Shown piece after piece: positions 10,401 through 15,958 of a stretch of 64,000 bases of DNA. The DNA is from Myxococcales bacterium. Its GTDB lineage: Bacteria > Myxococcota > Polyangia > Nannocystales > Nannocystaceae. The first letter of the stretch is position 1. Each line of letters starts with the position of its first letter. A program made the position numbers and the translations under genes. The notes beneath the pieces were generated by a model. It ran no database searches and was not told where the DNA came from. It was given only the letters and a program-made list of their open reading frames with translations. The stretch spans positions 124,001 to 188,000 of the forward strand of contig JAEUJW010000090.1 of the NCBI GenBank assembly GCA_016793465.1, read 5' to 3'.

Positions 10401-11977
10401 AGACCCTCGCGGTGCCCGGCGCCCGCCGCCTCGCCGACCCCGACATCGGCATGTGCCAGGCCTACACCAGCGGCACCGCCGTCGAGGTCGAGACCGAGCT
10501 CAGCGTCTACGAGGGCCGCCGCGGCACCTTCGGCGACACCCTCCTGCGCGGCAACTTCAAGACCCGCGGCTGGGCCCTGCGCCGCCAGTTCGAGTACAAG
10601 TCCGGCGACATCTACGACCGCTCGCGCACCGACGCGACCCTCACCAACATCGAGGGCCTCGGCGTGTCCGAGTCGGTCGAGGTCACGCCCTACCCCGTCG
10701 ACTGCGAGCTCGAGACCGACGCCACCAACCCCAACCAGTGCGTCGTCCACCACGTGCTCGAGATGCGCGAGGCCAAGGACGTCGCCATGAACATCTCCGG
10801 CGGCCTCGGCTTCGCCACCCTCGACCCCATCTACTTATTTTTAAACCCGCGCTTCCCCAACATGTGGGGCACCGCCTGGGACTTCGAGGTGCTCGGCCAC
10901 TACGGCTTCAACACCCAGTCGGTGCCCGCCGGCGTGCCGTTCCTCGGCGACTGCGCCGGCCAGGCCTGCTACGAGCGCAGCGTCCGCGGCAACCTGATCC
11001 GCCCGCGCATCTTCGGCACCCGCTTCACCCTCGACGTCGGCGGCACCTACCAGCTGCGCCTGACCCCGGCCCGCGGCCGCATCGAGTCGGCGATCGGCAC
11101 CCTCAACTTCTCGGCCCCGCTGTCGAGCCGCCTGCAGATCTTCTTCGGCTACCTAATCCAGCGCGCCAACATCAGCCAGGACGTCGTCAAGCCCGCCTTC
11201 GACCCGTCGGTACCCGACCGCGGCTCGCCGCCCGGCGTGATCAACCGCCGCGACGCCATCGTCGCCGACCGCACCGCCGGCCTGCGCGTCGGCCTCACCT
11301 ACAACAACACCGAGAACCCCTTCAACCCCGACAAGGGCGTGATCGCCAGCGCCGACGCGCTGTTCGCCAGCCCGATCTTCGGCGGCATCGACTGGTTCGT
11401 CCGCCTCGACGCCGGCTTCCAGCACTTCATCCCCATCCCGCGCACCGACAACCGCCTCAACTTCCGCTACTCCCTGCGCTACGGCCAGGCCATCCCCCTG
11501 CCCGGCCTGCCGATCACCGACACCCGCAGCGTGCCCGAGGTCTGGCGCTACTTCGGCGGCGGCACCGTCGACCTCGGCGTGCGCGGCCTCCTCCCCGAGA
11601 CCATGCTCGTCGACATCGAGGAGGTCGACGAGGGCGCCGGCGTCACCCGCCTGCACTACACCGCCCAGGGCGGCCACATCCGCGCGCTCGCGACCATCGC
11701 CCTCCAGGTCGTCACCGTCAAGGACTTCCTCGGCGGCAGCATCGCCCAGTCGCTGTTCTTCGACTTCGGCGTGCTGGCCCAGAAGTGGTCGCAGCTGCAG
11801 TTCTCCCGCGACTTCCGGCGCAGCGTCGGCATCAACTTCGTCAAGTGGGACATCAAGTTCGTGACCCTCGCCCTCGGCTACGCGGTCCTCATCCCCAACG
11901 CCGTCGCCCCCGGCAACGTCAAGCCGATCGACGACCGCAACGGCCGCTTCATCTTCGACGTCGGCATCACCTTCTGA
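7463..11977 (+). CDS. tamA: Omp85-family outer membrane assembly protein (TamA/BamA-like) with long N-terminal extension
   Basis: A 1504-residue protein. A hydrophobic signal segment (ALACLVALSCLLTSTPALA) lies about 67-87 residues from the GTG at 7463. No ATG/GTG/TTG occurs in frame nearer to it, so either the signal has an unusually long n-region or a rare start codon is used. A Pro/Ala/Thr linker (about residues 110-285) precedes roughly five or six POTRA-like segments (around 375, 460, 570, 750, 880 and 1016). A C-terminal 16-strand-type barrel starts near 1110, contains the Omp85 element YNNTENPFNPDKG and ends in Phe, as outer-membrane beta-barrels do. E. coli TamA is about 577 residues with three POTRAs. 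It follows the TamB-like gene and probably acts with it in outer-membrane biogenesis. A short AT-rich codon run (TTA TTT TTA, about 10835) is odd in this gene. Confidence 0.85.
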   Translation: MTRRLARPSLPRDRPWTGSLIRSPRPEAQRRDDVVALAHDLAGALDHSGRSHLGSLGPTGPTLTRRALACLVALSCLLTSTPALANADTFRWSTLGLRSTPPLLRPDRGVDLPRSVVRGALPAEPTQTPAEPPARPTLTAAAAGTFARLTPTTAATPPASATPPSAPPTGAAPPAPIAASTQGAAQSGPTDPVGPTPLPSRPDATAPTGEDAPPSAPTSGPGNPARSAGAKPPPAAPAAPGTPAPAPAPATAADLPDAPGPEGPVPEDTPVTDALPPSNNVEEVPIEKGPVEQIGDTCAAHDSQADPLRLIDAVLDGLKAQGFAVGPRARRSNLRGTACAVTLTGGDPSFLRYQLEQTAGEGYVFVLLPTGEHSFELLARTALEDETRGILIAGVDHVRIAGKYRGGDSSLRLRRILGLESGNLDPEAISAQLQQLGYRTTFIADAAGELTVQVEPGQSIRRVRVHGHIPLAKREVQRELSIAARPGALAHGVCVPPRALRAETRPPICDPGDAACNQWVTDEVERLKRFMFDKGYLRGDASLHLTCGRRSDEVDLHVYLEKGKPYRVPWRQLTVKGNMPPADQRWIRRTFWPRVRATPFPARLTRESIDEAKDRAERRYAEPRDSVVQATANTALGLPYPEISIDTSYENLRLGEVPPGGKLPLEVTVDLGRGVKTSFIGNRSYSDLRLRSQMQLFKRRESPSAQAAAREAANLRAYYQSKGFLLTGIKGRYEEFGSKAPGALYFQIDEGPVVKVRGVDVRITRGVPPRVASDINRLFDQTRKLKRGGVFTEAWVVDDLTALLGAYNDHGYLCAGARVNVAFWPEGLDTPGEHAEVDVATILRRDPTASWAERDLAAAGLAALKGRKHANLYVRITVEPGPRVFTARRDETIRYLDVPIPGDRNVADLPVHPQGEWGSKRIFFDTPLRRKGDTRPGGVALTPSLDRDVEQVVVDRYRESGYPIADAELRWLYRNPATGETLAVPGARRLADPDIGMCQAYTSGTAVEVETELSVYEGRRGTFGDTLLRGNFKTRGWALRRQFEYKSGDIYDRSRTDATLTNIEGLGVSESVEVTPYPVDCELETDATNPNQCVVHHVLEMREAKDVAMNISGGLGFATLDPIYLFLNPRFPNMWGTAWDFEVLGHYGFNTQSVPAGVPFLGDCAGQACYERSVRGNLIRPRIFGTRFTLDVGGTYQLRLTPARGRIESAIGTLNFSAPLSSRLQIFFGYLIQRANISQDVVKPAFDPSVPDRGSPPGVINRRDAIVADRTAGLRVGLTYNNTENPFNPDKGVIASADALFASPIFGGIDWFVRLDAGFQHFIPIPRTDNRLNFRYSLRYGQAIPLPGLPITDTRSVPEVWRYFGGGTVDLGVRGLLPETMLVDIEEVDEGAGVTRLHYTAQGGHIRALATIALQVVTVKDFLGGSIAQSLFFDFGVLAQKWSQLQFSRDFRRSVGINFVKWDIKFVTLALGYAVLIPNAVAPGNVKPIDDRNGRFIFDVGITF

Positions 11978-12030
11978 TCCGCCGGCCGCGCCCCGCGTCG
12001 AACCAAAGAGAGGCCGCCCGACGCCGACGT

Positions 12031-12105
12031 TGGTTGTCATTACGGGAGTTGAACCCGCGACCTTTCGAGCCTAATTCGAACGCCCTACCACTGGGCGAAA
12101 TAACA
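12031..12105 (-). tRNA. tRNA-like gene, copy 1 (anticodon-loop TAG, short variable loop, CCA encoded)
   Basis: Read on the minus strand it forms a full cloverleaf. The acceptor TGTTATT/AATGACA pairs at all seven positions (one G:T), with T8; the D-arm is GCCCAGTGGTAGGGC; the anticodon arm TTCGA-ATTAGGC-TCGAA has five pairs and U33; the variable loop is a 5-base AGGTC; the T-arm is GCGGG-TTCAACT-CCCGT. It ends A73 plus an encoded CCA. Positions 34-36 read TAG, which would decode CUA (Leu), but bacterial leucine tRNAs are type II with a long variable arm, so identity is unclear. The AT-rich acceptor differs from the ordinary tRNAs in this window. It may be a functional but atypical tRNA, a pseudo-tRNA, or a structural element that borrowed the fold. 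Confidence 0.55.
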
Positions 12106-12209
12106 TGGCCGGCGCCCACATGGCAGCCTCTCGCGGGGCATCATACAGACACCCGCCGCGCTGGCACAAGCTCCCGCACAACCAAAGAGAGGCCGCCCGA
12201 CGGCGACCT

Positions 12210-12280
12210 GATACTTTGCGGGGATTGAACCCGCGTCTGTCGAGTGTCGTTCGGCTGCCCTACCACTGGGCGAAAAGTTG
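12210..12280 (-). pseudogene. tRNA-like element, copy 2 (degenerate)
   Basis: Its D-arm is identical to copy 1 (TTCGCCCAGTGGTAGGGC) and its T-arm nearly so (GCGGG-TTCAATC-CCCGC). The acceptor CAACTTT/AAAGTAT pairs at only five of seven positions, the anticodon stem GCCGA/TCGAC has one mismatch, the loop ACGACAC has C instead of U at position 33, and no CCA is encoded. Positions 34-36 would read GAC. The loss of universally conserved bases suggests it cannot act in translation. The sequence between the two paired arms differs completely from copy 1 while mostly keeping base pairing. Confidence 0.55.
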
Positions 12281-12417
12281 GTTGGCGCCGCCCACATGGC
12301 AGCCTCTCGCGGGCACTCTACCGGAACCCGCGCCGCGCCGACAAGCCGCGGATTCGGCGCAGAATCGGCCACCACTCGGCGACCTCGAGCGGGTACCGCG
12401 AGACCGCGACCGCACCC

Positions 12418-12505
12418 GACCGCGCTCCGCCGCCGCGCCGCGTACTCACCTCCGTGGCGAGACCGCGACCGCGCTCCGCCGCCGCGCCGCGTACTCACCT
12501 CCGTG
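12418..12505. repeat. Direct repeat of 39 bp
   Basis: The 39-base word beginning GACCGCGCTCCGCCGCCGCG and ending TCACCTCCGTG occurs at 12418-12456 and again at 12467-12505 without mismatch that I can see, separated by ten bases. No reading frame of note runs through it. It lies in the non-coding block between the tRNA-like units and the DUF1295 gene. Confidence 0.8.
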
Positions 12506-12548
12506 ACAGGCGCCCCCGCGAGACCGCTCCTCACCGCCCGCCCTGAGA

Positions 12549-12566
12549 CCTGTCCGTTCGGACAGG
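12549..12566. repeat. Palindrome CCTGTCCG-TT-CGGACAGG
   Basis: A perfect 8-bp stem with a TT centre, six bases beyond the end of the DUF1295 gene, which is on the minus strand and ends at 12573. It could be that gene's transcript-end hairpin or a member of the small CCTGTCC...GGACAGG family seen elsewhere in the window. No T-run follows. Confidence 0.6.
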
Positions 12567-12572
12567 CGGACG

Positions 12573-13430
12573 TCAGCCCGGCCGCCGCGGCCACAGCGTC
12601 GGCACCCGCCGCATGTAGCCGCGATACGCCCGGCTGCGCCCGAGCATGCGCCGGTCGAGCGCCGGCGCCGAGTACAGCGTCAGCAGCAGGGTGATGACGA
12701 TCGGCCCGATCATCGCGTACTCCGCCGCCGGCTCGGCCGCGTACGAGATCACGGCCAGCCCCCACCAGAACAGCAGCTCGCCGAGGTAGTTGGGATGCCG
12801 CGACCACGCCCACACGCCGACCTCGCACACGCCGCCCGGCGCCCGCGGCCCGGCGCGGAACGCCCGCATCTGCCGGTCCGCCGTCGCCTCGAGCACGATC
12901 GCCGCCAGCGTCCACGCCGCCCCCAGCGCGTCGATCCACGACAGCGGCCGCGTCCCGGTCACCAGCGCCGGGTACATCGCCATGGTCGCCAGCAGCAGCA
13001 TGCCCGCCGGTGCCAGGTGGATCGCCGTCAGGTTGACGAGCCAGAACCACCGCCCGCTCGCCGCCCGCATGTCCGTGTAGCGCCAGTCCTCCCCGGTCTC
13101 GCGCGCCCGCGTGCACCACCAGTGCCACGTCAACCGCAGCCCCCACGCCGTCACCAGCGCGACCACCAGCATCTGCCGCCCCGGCACCGCCGCCGCCGAG
13201 CCCGCGTCGCCGGCCCACGCCGCCGCCGTGACGACCGGCGCGATCGACCAGTACGGGTCGAACACGCTGGGGTTGCGCCGGATCACCCCGACGAGCCACA
13301 GCACCAGCGTCGCCGCCGCGCTGGCCGCCGCCGCCTGCGCCCACGGCACCTGTCCCGAGAGACAGCCCCACGTCCACCAGGCCGCCGCGCCCGCCAGCGC
13401 GTAGGCCGCCGCGATGGCGAGCACGTGCAT
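12573..13430 (-). CDS. DUF1295 / steroid 5-alpha-reductase-like integral membrane protein
   Basis: A 285-residue polytopic protein with about six hydrophobic helices. The DUF1295 signature lies near the C-terminus (VGVWAWSRHPNYLGELLFWW), preceded by NPSVFDPYWSIAPV in the N-terminal part. The family is related to steroid 5-alpha reductases and isoprenylcysteine methyltransferases; the substrate is unknown. The ATG at 13430 overlaps the stop of the upstream gamma-glutamyltransferase gene (TGATG), indicating translational coupling. A longer frame continues upstream, but this ATG opens directly into a membrane helix (MHVLAIAAAYALAG) and fits the coupling. Membership of the family is well supported; the enzymatic activity is not. 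Confidence 0.85.
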   Translation of the reverse strand: MHVLAIAAAYALAGAAAWWTWGCLSGQVPWAQAAAASAAATLVLWLVGVIRRNPSVFDPYWSIAPVVTAAAWAGDAGSAAAVPGRQMLVVALVTAWGLRLTWHWWCTRARETGEDWRYTDMRAASGRWFWLVNLTAIHLAPAGMLLLATMAMYPALVTGTRPLSWIDALGAAWTLAAIVLEATADRQMRAFRAGPRAPGGVCEVGVWAWSRHPNYLGELLFWWGLAVISYAAEPAAEYAMIGPIVITLLLTLYSAPALDRRMLGRSRAYRGYMRRVPTLWPRRPG

Positions 13431-15250
13431 CAGTACGCGACCGCCTTGCCGCCGTCGCGGCCGTAGTCGGCGACGGCCCGGTACCCGCCGGTCGCCGGGT
13501 CGACCTCGATGCAGTTGGCGTGGCCGATGCTCGGCCACTCGTCGACCGCGTGCCCGCGCGCCTTCAGCCCCTCGACGATCTCGGCGTCGAGCGTCGGCTC
13601 GACCGTCACCTCGTCGGGCATCCACTGGTGGTGGATCCGCGGGGCCTTGACCGCCTGGTCGATCGTCACCCCGTAGTCGATGACCGCGCGGACCACCTGC
13701 GTGACCGTCGTCGAGATCGTCGAGCCGCCCGGCGTGCCGACCACCGCCCGCAGCTTGCCGTCCTTGACCACGATCGTCGGCGTCATGCTGCTCAGCATGC
13801 GCTTGCCCGGCTCGATGCGGTTCTGCTCGCCCTGCACCAGCCCGTAGGTGTTGGGCGTGCACGGCTTGACCGCGAAGTCGTCCATCTCGTTATTGAGCAG
13901 CACGCCCGTGCCCGGCACCACGACCTTGGCCCCGAAGCTGGTGTTGAGCGTGAACGTGTTGGAGACCGCGTTGCCGGCCTCGTCGACCACGCTGAAGTGC
14001 GTGGTCTGGGTGCCCTTCTGCCCGCAGGCCTCGGTCGGCAGCCCGGCCACGACCCTGGCCGACGGCGTCGCCTTGTTCGGGTCGACGTCCTTTAATCGGT
14101 CGCGCAGGTAGCCAGGGTCGAGCAGCTTGTCGAGCGGCACCTTCACGAACCCCGGGTCGCCGAGCAAGAAGTTCCTGTCGGCGTACGTGCGCCGCGCGGC
14201 CTCCACGTACAGGTGGATCTCGTCGACGCTGTGCCACGGCTTGTCGGCGATCGACAGGATCTCGCTGGCCGCCAGCAGCTGGCGCAGCACCACCCCGCCG
14301 GCCGACGGCGGCGGCATCGTCACGATCTCGTGCCCGCGGTAGGCGAACGTGATCGGCGCGCGCAGCTCGGCCTTGTAGGCCGCGAGATCCGCCGCCGTCC
14401 AGATCCCGCCCATCGCCTTGACCTTGCTCGCCAGTTCGTCCGCCAGCGGACCGCTGTAGATGGCCCGCGGATCGGCCGCGATCTTCGTCAGCGTGCCCGC
14501 GAGCTCCGGCTGCTTCCACACGTCGCCCTCCGCGAACGGGGTGCCGTCGGGCTTGCGGTAGATCGCCGCCGAGGCCTCGTTCTTCGGCAGCTTCAGCATG
14601 CGCTCGACGCCCCCGGAGAGATCGCTGACGTGGAAGCTGTCGAGCCTGTGCCCGTCGCGGGCCAGAGCGATCGCCGGCGCGACCAGCTCGGCCCAGGTCA
14701 GCGTGCCGAACTTCTCCCGCGCCAGCGCCAGCCCGGCCACAGTCCCCGGGATGCCCGCCGCCTTGGCCCCGTCGAGGCTGCCGCGGGTCTTCTCGCCCCT
14801 GGCGTCGAGGTACATGTCGCGCGACGCACCGCCCGGCGCGACCTCGCGGTAGTCGATCGCCGCCGTGCGCCCGTCGGCCATGCGCACGACCATGAACCCG
14901 CCGCCGCCGATGTTGCCCGCCGACGGATGCGTCACCGCCAGCGCGAACGCCACCGCGATCGCCGCGTCGACCGCGTTGCCCCCGCGCTTCAAGATCTCCA
15001 GCCCGACCGCGCTCGCCTGCGCCTCGGCCGAGGCCACCGCCCCGCGCAGCCCGACCGCCGTCGCCGGGTCGTTCGGATCGTGCGCCGGCAGGGCCCGCTC
15101 CGGCTGCTTCACCGCCGGGCTCGTCGGCTCCGTCTTCGGCGCCGCGGTCGTGGTCGCGGGCGCGGGGTTGCACCCGAGCAACGCCGCTGTCAGCAGCACC
15201 AGCCCGCTGCGGACCATTTTACGGCGATGGGGTGGGTTCTGGCGTCGCAT
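13430..15250 (-). CDS. ggt: Gamma-glutamyltransferase (lipoprotein precursor)
   Basis: A 606-residue Ntn-hydrolase that moves or hydrolyses the gamma-glutamyl group of glutathione and similar compounds. A lipobox (LLTAALLGC) follows the start, so the mature protein is probably lipid-anchored in the periplasm. GNAVDAAIA and GNIGGGGFM mark the large subunit. The autocleavage site is the Thr pair in GTQTTHFSVVDEAGN, and the oxyanion element GTPGGSTI is present, so the enzyme looks active. The start chosen (ATG 15250) has GGGGCGGA a few bases upstream; ATG 15217, just before the hydrophobic segment, is an alternative. It forms an operon with the DUF1295 gene and probably contributes to glutathione or glutamate-peptide salvage. 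Confidence 0.93.
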   Translation of the reverse strand: MRRQNPPHRRKMVRSGLVLLTAALLGCNPAPATTTAAPKTEPTSPAVKQPERALPAHDPNDPATAVGLRGAVASAEAQASAVGLEILKRGGNAVDAAIAVAFALAVTHPSAGNIGGGGFMVVRMADGRTAAIDYREVAPGGASRDMYLDARGEKTRGSLDGAKAAGIPGTVAGLALAREKFGTLTWAELVAPAIALARDGHRLDSFHVSDLSGGVERMLKLPKNEASAAIYRKPDGTPFAEGDVWKQPELAGTLTKIAADPRAIYSGPLADELASKVKAMGGIWTAADLAAYKAELRAPITFAYRGHEIVTMPPPSAGGVVLRQLLAASEILSIADKPWHSVDEIHLYVEAARRTYADRNFLLGDPGFVKVPLDKLLDPGYLRDRLKDVDPNKATPSARVVAGLPTEACGQKGTQTTHFSVVDEAGNAVSNTFTLNTSFGAKVVVPGTGVLLNNEMDDFAVKPCTPNTYGLVQGEQNRIEPGKRMLSSMTPTIVVKDGKLRAVVGTPGGSTISTTVTQVVRAVIDYGVTIDQAVKAPRIHHQWMPDEVTVEPTLDAEIVEGLKARGHAVDEWPSIGHANCIEVDPATGGYRAVADYGRDGGKAVAY

Positions 15251-15427
15251 CGGTCCGCCCCAGGATACTGGGTTCACGAAGGCGCGAAGATTCGAAAAAC
15301 ACGCTTGACACTCGCTCGGAGTCCGGGCACATTCCCGACCGCTCGGCCCCCGCAGGACCGAGTAAGCTTTCTTGACTCACTTCAAGGCCCTCCGGGCCTG
15401 AATGGGCCGGATAGATCCGACGCCTAC

Positions 15428-15498
15428 TCGGGGATCGTCTAATGGTAGGACTGCGGATTCTGATTCCGCCTATCAAGGTTCGAATCCTTGTCCCCGAA
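15428..15498 (+). tRNA. tRNA-Gln (CTG)
   Basis: The acceptor TCGGGGA/TCCCCGA pairs at all seven positions, the D-arm is GTCTAATGGTAGGAC, the anticodon arm GCGGA-TTCTGAT-TCCGC carries CTG, and the T-arm is CAAGG-TTCGAAT-CCTTG. Discriminator A498; CCA not encoded. Its T8-C9-G10 and D-arm pattern resembles the tRNA-like units at 12031 and 12210. Confidence 0.95.
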
Positions 15499-15522
15499 CT
15501 CCCACAAGCTCTCTAACAACAA

Positions 15523-15594
15523 GGCCCTGTAGTCTAGCGGTCAGGACGTTGGCCTCTCACGCCGAAAGCCTGGGTTCAATTCCCAGCAGGGTCA
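15523..15594 (+). tRNA. tRNA-Glu (CTC)
   Basis: The acceptor GGCCCTG/CAGGGTC (one G:T), anticodon arm TTGGC-CTCTCAC-GCCGA with anticodon CTC, and T-arm CTGGG-TTCAATT-CCCAG form a regular cloverleaf. It lies 24 bases after tRNA-Gln, so the pair is almost certainly one transcript ended by the terminator that follows. Confidence 0.95.
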
Positions 15595-15601
15595 CTCACC
15601 A

Positions 15602-15639
15602 GAAAACCCCGGTTCGCAAGAACCGGGGTTTTCCCTTTT
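15602..15639 (+). terminator. Rho-independent terminator of the tRNA-Gln/tRNA-Glu transcript
   Basis: A perfect 14-bp stem (602-615 with 620-633 of the 15 kb block) with a GCAA loop, followed by CCTTTTA. The same GCAA tetraloop closes the tRNA-fMet terminator. Confidence 0.92.
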
Positions 15640-15703
15640 AACCCGTCCGTCTCGCGGCTCCACCGGAGGCCCTGCCCCATCGGCGAGCCGCGGCCCGACC
15701 GGA

Positions 15704-15745
15704 CGATTAAAAACACCACGCCGCAGTTCCGGAGAACTGCGGCGT
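15704..15745 (-). terminator. Terminator-like hairpin facing the minus strand
   Basis: A perfect 12-bp stem ACGCCGCAGTTC/GAACTGCGGCGT (15718-15729 with 15734-15745) with a CGGA loop. On the minus strand it is followed by GGTGTTTTTAATC, a good T-run; on the plus strand there is none. No minus-strand gene lies upstream of it, so its transcript is unidentified. Confidence 0.6.
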
Positions 15746-15958
15746 GTCCGTTCACACGAAGTGCGGAGGATCTGCCTGGATCGTCGGTCCACCCGACTTT
15801 TGAGGGTCGGGGGCGCGCGGACCGCCTTCACCGTTGCAAGGACCGAAACACTTAGAACCCGGCTTTTTCTCGATTTCCGGCGCCCTCGAAAATTTATTTT
15901 TCACCGTCCGTCTCCCGGCGCCACCGCCGCGGGCGAGATCGGACTATCCTGGCCCGGC

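Larger units (their letters stand above)
12001..12318 (-). repeat. Two tandem tRNA-like units, each framed by an 11-bp inverted repeat
   Basis: Two paralogous units lie about 179 bp apart. The left block AACCAAAGAGAGGCCGCCCG and the next few bases occur at 12001-12028 and 12180-12207 with one difference. The right block, CATGGCAGCCTCTCGCGGG, occurs near 12119 and 12295. Within each unit GAGAGGCCGCC (12008-12018; 12187-12197) and GGCAGCCTCTC (12122-12132; 12298-12308) are inverted repeats matching at 10 of 11 positions, enclosing a tRNA-like fold read on the minus strand. The sequence after each right block is also partly similar. The arrangement looks like one duplicated structured element. 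Confidence 0.75.

Noticed and set aside
8117..10753. 878-codon minus-strand frame opposite the Omp85 gene
   Set aside because: Low-complexity Ala/Gly/Val/Glu composition with no motif; a shadow of the real gene.
12160..12180. TGGCAC near 12162 as a sigma-54 promoter
   Set aside because: No TTGC element at the required spacing follows it.
12105..12506. Small frames across the tRNA-like units and direct repeat
   Set aside because: They cross structured non-coding sequence, are Arg/Pro-rich and have no ribosome binding sites.
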